Assembly: GCA_037200125.1 (NCBI GenBank)
Contig: JBBCGS010000001.1
Location: forward strand, 620,001 to 684,000
Origin: JADGHX01 sp037200125
GTDB taxonomy: Bacteria > Pseudomonadota > Gammaproteobacteria > Steroidobacterales > Steroidobacteraceae
DNA: 64,000 bases
Direction: 5' to 3'
The notes beneath the pieces are model-generated. The model worked only from the letters and a program-made list of their open reading frames with translations. It was not told the DNA's origin and made no database searches. Both the position numbers and the translations under genes were made by a program. Shown here one piece after another: positions 61,650 to 64,000 of this stretch (position 1 is the stretch's first letter; every line of letters begins with the position of its first letter).

Positions 61650-62660
61650 ATGGCGCAGATCAGCTACGTCCCGCTCGGCAATCGCATGACCTCGCGCCTC
61701 GGGCGCTTGCTGGAGAACGTGTCGCAGTTGCCGCCGTGCCGCTGGTCGCTCGGGGTGCTGCGAAGGCTTGGATTCACGGGTCGCACCGCTGTCATCGCGG
61801 TACCGTGGATCTGGCTGATGCTGTTCTTTCTCGTCCCCTTCCTCATCGTCCTCAAGATCAGCTTCGCGGATACGCGGCTCGGCGTGCCGCCGTACACGCC
61901 GCTTTTCGAGTGGGGGCAGGCCGGCTACATCCAGTTCAAGATGAACCTGGCGAACTACCTGTTCATCCTGAAGGAGTCGTTGTACTTCGAAGCCTTTCTG
62001 AGCTCGCTGAAGGTCGCCGCGGTTTCGACGATCTTCTGTCTGCTGCTGGGCTACCCGATGGCGTACGGCATCGCGCGGTCGAGCGCGAGCTGGCGAAACA
62101 CGCTGCTGCTGCTGATCATCCTGCCGTTCTGGACGTCGTTCCTCGTGCGCGTGTACGCGTGGATTGGGCTCCTGCGCAACAACGGCCTCATCAACAACGT
62201 GCTGATGGGCCTGCACATCATCGATGAGCCCATCGTGATGATGCAGACGGATTTCGCGATGTACATCGGCATTGTGTACTCGTACCTGCCGTTCATGATC
62301 CTGCCGCTCTACTCGAACCTCGAGAAGCACGACAACACGCTGCTCGAAGCGGCGGTGGATCTCGGCGCGACGCCGTTCAAGGCGTTTCTCAAGGTCACGC
62401 TGCCATTGTCGATTCCCGGTGTCGTCGCGGGTTCCATGCTCGTGTTCATTCCGGCGGTGGGTGAGTTCGTGATCCCGCGCCTGCTCGGCGGCACGGATTC
62501 GCTGATGATCGGCCGCGTGCTGTGGGATGAGTTCTTCCTCAATCGCAACTGGCCGATGGCGAGCGCGGTGGCTATTGCCTTGCTGCTGGTGCTGGTGATT
62601 CCGATCATGGTCTTCCAGCGATTCCAGGAGCAGGAGAGCGGCGCGGGGTCACAGAAGTGA
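61650..62660 (+). CDS. potH: polyamine ABC transporter permease
   Basis: The 336-residue inner-membrane permease has six to seven hydrophobic segments and the ABC permease loop EAAVDLGATPFKAFLKVTLP that docks the ATPase. PotH/PotB-type features include FVIPRLLGGTDSLMIGRVLW. It pairs with PotI; its stop overlaps the potI GTG start (GTGA), so both are made together. Confidence 0.92.
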   Translation: MAQISYVPLGNRMTSRLGRLLENVSQLPPCRWSLGVLRRLGFTGRTAVIAVPWIWLMLFFLVPFLIVLKISFADTRLGVPPYTPLFEWGQAGYIQFKMNLANYLFILKESLYFEAFLSSLKVAAVSTIFCLLLGYPMAYGIARSSASWRNTLLLLIILPFWTSFLVRVYAWIGLLRNNGLINNVLMGLHIIDEPIVMMQTDFAMYIGIVYSYLPFMILPLYSNLEKHDNTLLEAAVDLGATPFKAFLKVTLPLSIPGVVAGSMLVFIPAVGEFVIPRLLGGTDSLMIGRVLWDEFFLNRNWPMASAVAIALLLVLVIPIMVFQRFQEQESGAGSQK

Positions 62661-63511
62661 ATCAGCGGCGCTCCTATTTTCTCCTCACGGTGCTCGTGCT
62701 GGGCTTCGCGTTTCTCTACATCCCGATCCTTTCGGTGATCGCCTACTCGTTCAATGAGTCGCGGCTCGTCACAGTGTGGGGCGGGTTCTCGATGAAGTGG
62801 TACGGCATCCTGTTCGACGATCACCAGATGCTGTCGGGCATGTGGCTCAGCTTACGCATCGCCACCGTGACGGCCACTGGAGCGGTGATCATGGGAACGT
62901 TCGCGGGGCTCGTGCTTGCGAGGTTCGGCAAGTTCCGCGGGCGAACGACGCTCGCTGGGATGGTGACCGCGCCCCTCGTGATGCCGGAGGTGATTACCGG
63001 CCTGTCGCTGTTGCTGCTGTTCGTGGCCTTCGCGGATTTCCCGTTCGTTCCCGATCAGCGTGGCTTCAGCACCATCGTGATCGCGCACATCACCCTGACA
63101 ATGTCCTACGTCACCGTTGTCGTTCAGTCGCGCCTCTCGACGATGGATGAATCGCTCGAAGAGGCGGCAATGGATCTCGGTGCGCGGCCGTCGAAGGTAT
63201 TCCTCGTCATCACGCTGCCGATCATCGCGCCGGCGATCGTTTCCGGCTGGCTGCTGGCGTTCACGCTCTCGCTCGACGACCTCGTGATCGCGAGCTTCGC
63301 GGCCGGGCCATCCACCAACACCTTGCCGATGATGATTTTCTCCAAGGTCCGGCTCGGCGTGACGCCCGAGATCAATGCGCTCGCCACGCTGATGGTCAGC
63401 ATCGTGACGGTGTTCGTGGTGATCGCGGGAGTCCTCATGGCGCGGCAGGAAAAGGCGCGTCAGCGCGACGCGCAGATGGCCGCCTCCACCGCTGGCGCAC
63501 TTCCTTCATAG
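62657..63511 (+). CDS. potI: polyamine ABC transporter permease
   Basis: A 284-residue permease with six membrane segments and the ATPase-docking loop EAAMDLGARPSKVFLVITLP. YIPILSVIAYSFNESRLVTV and SLDDLVIASFAAGPSTNTLP are PotI/PotC-type features. The GTG start overlaps the potH stop. It ends the operon; a strong terminator follows at once. Confidence 0.92.
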   Translation: MNQRRSYFLLTVLVLGFAFLYIPILSVIAYSFNESRLVTVWGGFSMKWYGILFDDHQMLSGMWLSLRIATVTATGAVIMGTFAGLVLARFGKFRGRTTLAGMVTAPLVMPEVITGLSLLLLFVAFADFPFVPDQRGFSTIVIAHITLTMSYVTVVVQSRLSTMDESLEEAAMDLGARPSKVFLVITLPIIAPAIVSGWLLAFTLSLDDLVIASFAAGPSTNTLPMMIFSKVRLGVTPEINALATLMVSIVTVFVVIAGVLMARQEKARQRDAQMAASTAGALPS

Positions 63512-63512
63512 G

Positions 63513-63538
63513 AAAAAATCGTCTCCTGACGATTTTTT
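63513..63538 (+). terminator. rho-independent terminator of the pot operon
   Basis: AAAAAATCGTC pairs with GACGATTTTTT over 11 bp around TCCT, right after the potI stop, with the T run as part of the stem. Confidence 0.85.
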
Positions 63539-63560
63539 GAAGACCCTGCGCGGTGCGCGC

Positions 63561-63584
63561 CGGCAAAAAGCGTGGTTTTTGCCG
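63561..63584. other. second hairpin after the pot terminator
   Basis: CGGCAAAAA and TTTTTGCCG form a 9-bp stem around GCGTGG, 22 bases after the first terminator. It may be a back-up terminator or part of the leader of the next gene. Confidence 0.5.
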
Positions 63585-63692
63585 CCTGCCCAGCCACGTA
63601 GCTTCGCCCGGGGGCGCAAGTCGCACTCACGGCGGCCGCGCGGGATAGTAAGCTTTGCGACCTGTATTTCGACGAGCTATGGGTTTACGTGC

Positions 63693-64000
63693 ATGAAGGT
63701 CCTGGGCATCGATGTGGGGGGCTCCTCGATCAAGGGTGGCCTGGTGGAGGTGTCGACCGGCACGCTCATCGGCGAGGGCCATGTCCCCACTCCGAAACCT
63801 TCCGCGCCTGAAGCGGTGATGGAACAGGTGGCGGTGCTGGGTCGGCAGCTGCCCGGCGCGCAGGCGGTGGGGTTCGCCTTCCCGAGCGTGGTGAAGAACA
63901 ACGTTGCGCGCACGGCAGCCAACGTCGATCGCGGCTGGATCGGCGCGGACGGCGTGAAGCTCGCGCGCTCCGCGCTCGGCCTGCCGGCCGTCTTCCTGAA
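63693..64000 (+). CDS. ppgK: polyphosphate glucokinase/ROK-family kinase, N-terminal part
   Basis: The first 102 residues of a kinase that runs off the window. It starts MKVLGIDVGGSSIKGGLVEV, the ROK phosphate-binding loop, and continues with HVPTPKPSAPEAVMEQV, AVGFAFPSVVKNNVARTAAN and VDRGWIGADG, the pattern of polyphosphate--glucose phosphotransferase (PPGK). It should phosphorylate glucose with polyphosphate or ATP; the catalytic Asp lies beyond the edge. ATG 63693 is preferred. Confidence 0.8.
   Translation, partial: MKVLGIDVGGSSIKGGLVEVSTGTLIGEGHVPTPKPSAPEAVMEQVAVLGRQLPGAQAVGFAFPSVVKNNVARTAANVDRGWIGADGVKLARSALGLPAVFL

Noticed and set aside
59324..61651. A 775-codon minus-strand frame over potF and potG
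   Set aside because: Same reason; the plus strand carries an unbroken transport operon.
1..64000. Search for tRNA, rRNA, CRISPR, IS elements and prophage genes
   Set aside because: By eye I found no cloverleaf-type sequence, repeat-spacer array, transposase or phage protein; a covariance-model scan would be needed to exclude small RNAs.

Overview
This is a GC-rich chromosomal segment of a Gram-negative proteobacterium, most likely a gammaproteobacterium of the Steroidobacteraceae/Nevskiales type. That placement is inferred from the content: RlmKL, HrpA, a TorF-type porin, a DUF6491 lipoprotein, bactofilins, many Tat- and Sec-exported proteins, and a DUF1592/DUF1552 pair next to an ankyrin protein. 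I saw no rRNA, tRNA, CRISPR array, insertion sequence or prophage.

Layout. 0-2.4 kb: a GH15 glycoside hydrolase cut by the window edge and a membrane diguanylate cyclase. 2.5-5.6 kb: a four-gene operon of a sigma-70-like protein that has lost region 2, a single-pass anti-sigma-like protein and an ABC-2 ATPase/permease pair. 5.7-10.0 kb: a tightly coupled ureide operon (BiuH-like hydrolase, NCS2-like permease, AtzG-, AtzE- and AtzH-like proteins). 10.0-10.7 kb: a VapBC-type toxin-antitoxin pair behind a perfect 16-bp palindrome. 10.8-15.9 kb: a stand-alone EF-G, a small membrane protein fused at its 3' end to a MacB-type permease relic, an exported dienelactone hydrolase, and phosphatidylserine synthase with a small upstream partner. 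16.0-25.4 kb: an eight-gene one-strand operon in which every product carries an export signal. 25.5-33.2 kb: HEAT-repeat protein, DUF481 protein, LigAB-type (gallate) dioxygenase, a CPBP membrane protein, a sigma-factor relic, a Cys-less rhodanese and an azoR/LysR divergent pair. 33.2-39.7 kb: hrpA, an HWE histidine kinase, a Crp/Fnr regulator, a receiver protein and a kinase remnant, all broken by many single-base frame breaks. 39.7-46.6 kb: M28 peptidase, a CorA-like protein, envelope proteins, a cupin, and a porin behind a consensus sigma-54 promoter. 46.7-63.5 kb: a polyamine catabolism and uptake region (aminotransferase, puuR, puuC, puuB, puuD, puuA, potFGHI), interrupted by rlmKL, a HAD hydrolase, two bactofilins and an FAH-family hydrolase. 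63.7 kb to the end: the start of a polyphosphate glucokinase.

How the genes work together. Two nitrogen-scavenging blocks stand out: the ureide operon should import and hydrolyse a carboxylated urea-type compound, and the Puu/Pot block should import putrescine-type polyamines and turn them into GABA-level products. The sigma-54 promoter of the porin, and a weaker sigma-54-like site before the ureide operon, fit a nitrogen-responsive theme, though that link is inference. The most promising undescribed system is the eight-gene exported operon at 16-25 kb: a two-haem-motif DUF1592 protein and its Tat-exported DUF1552 partner, co-transcribed with exported ankyrin, metallo-beta-lactamase-fold, VOC, SMP-30-like, lipoprotein and DUF6152 proteins.

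Quality caution. Conserved protein sequence continues in another frame across each break in hrpA, the kinase/Crp/receiver genes, puuD, puuA and the M28 3' end, and where the sequence around a break can be read it is often a short C or G run. This looks more like uncorrected base-call errors in two patches (about 33.2-39.9 kb and 57.0-58.3 kb) than real gene decay.
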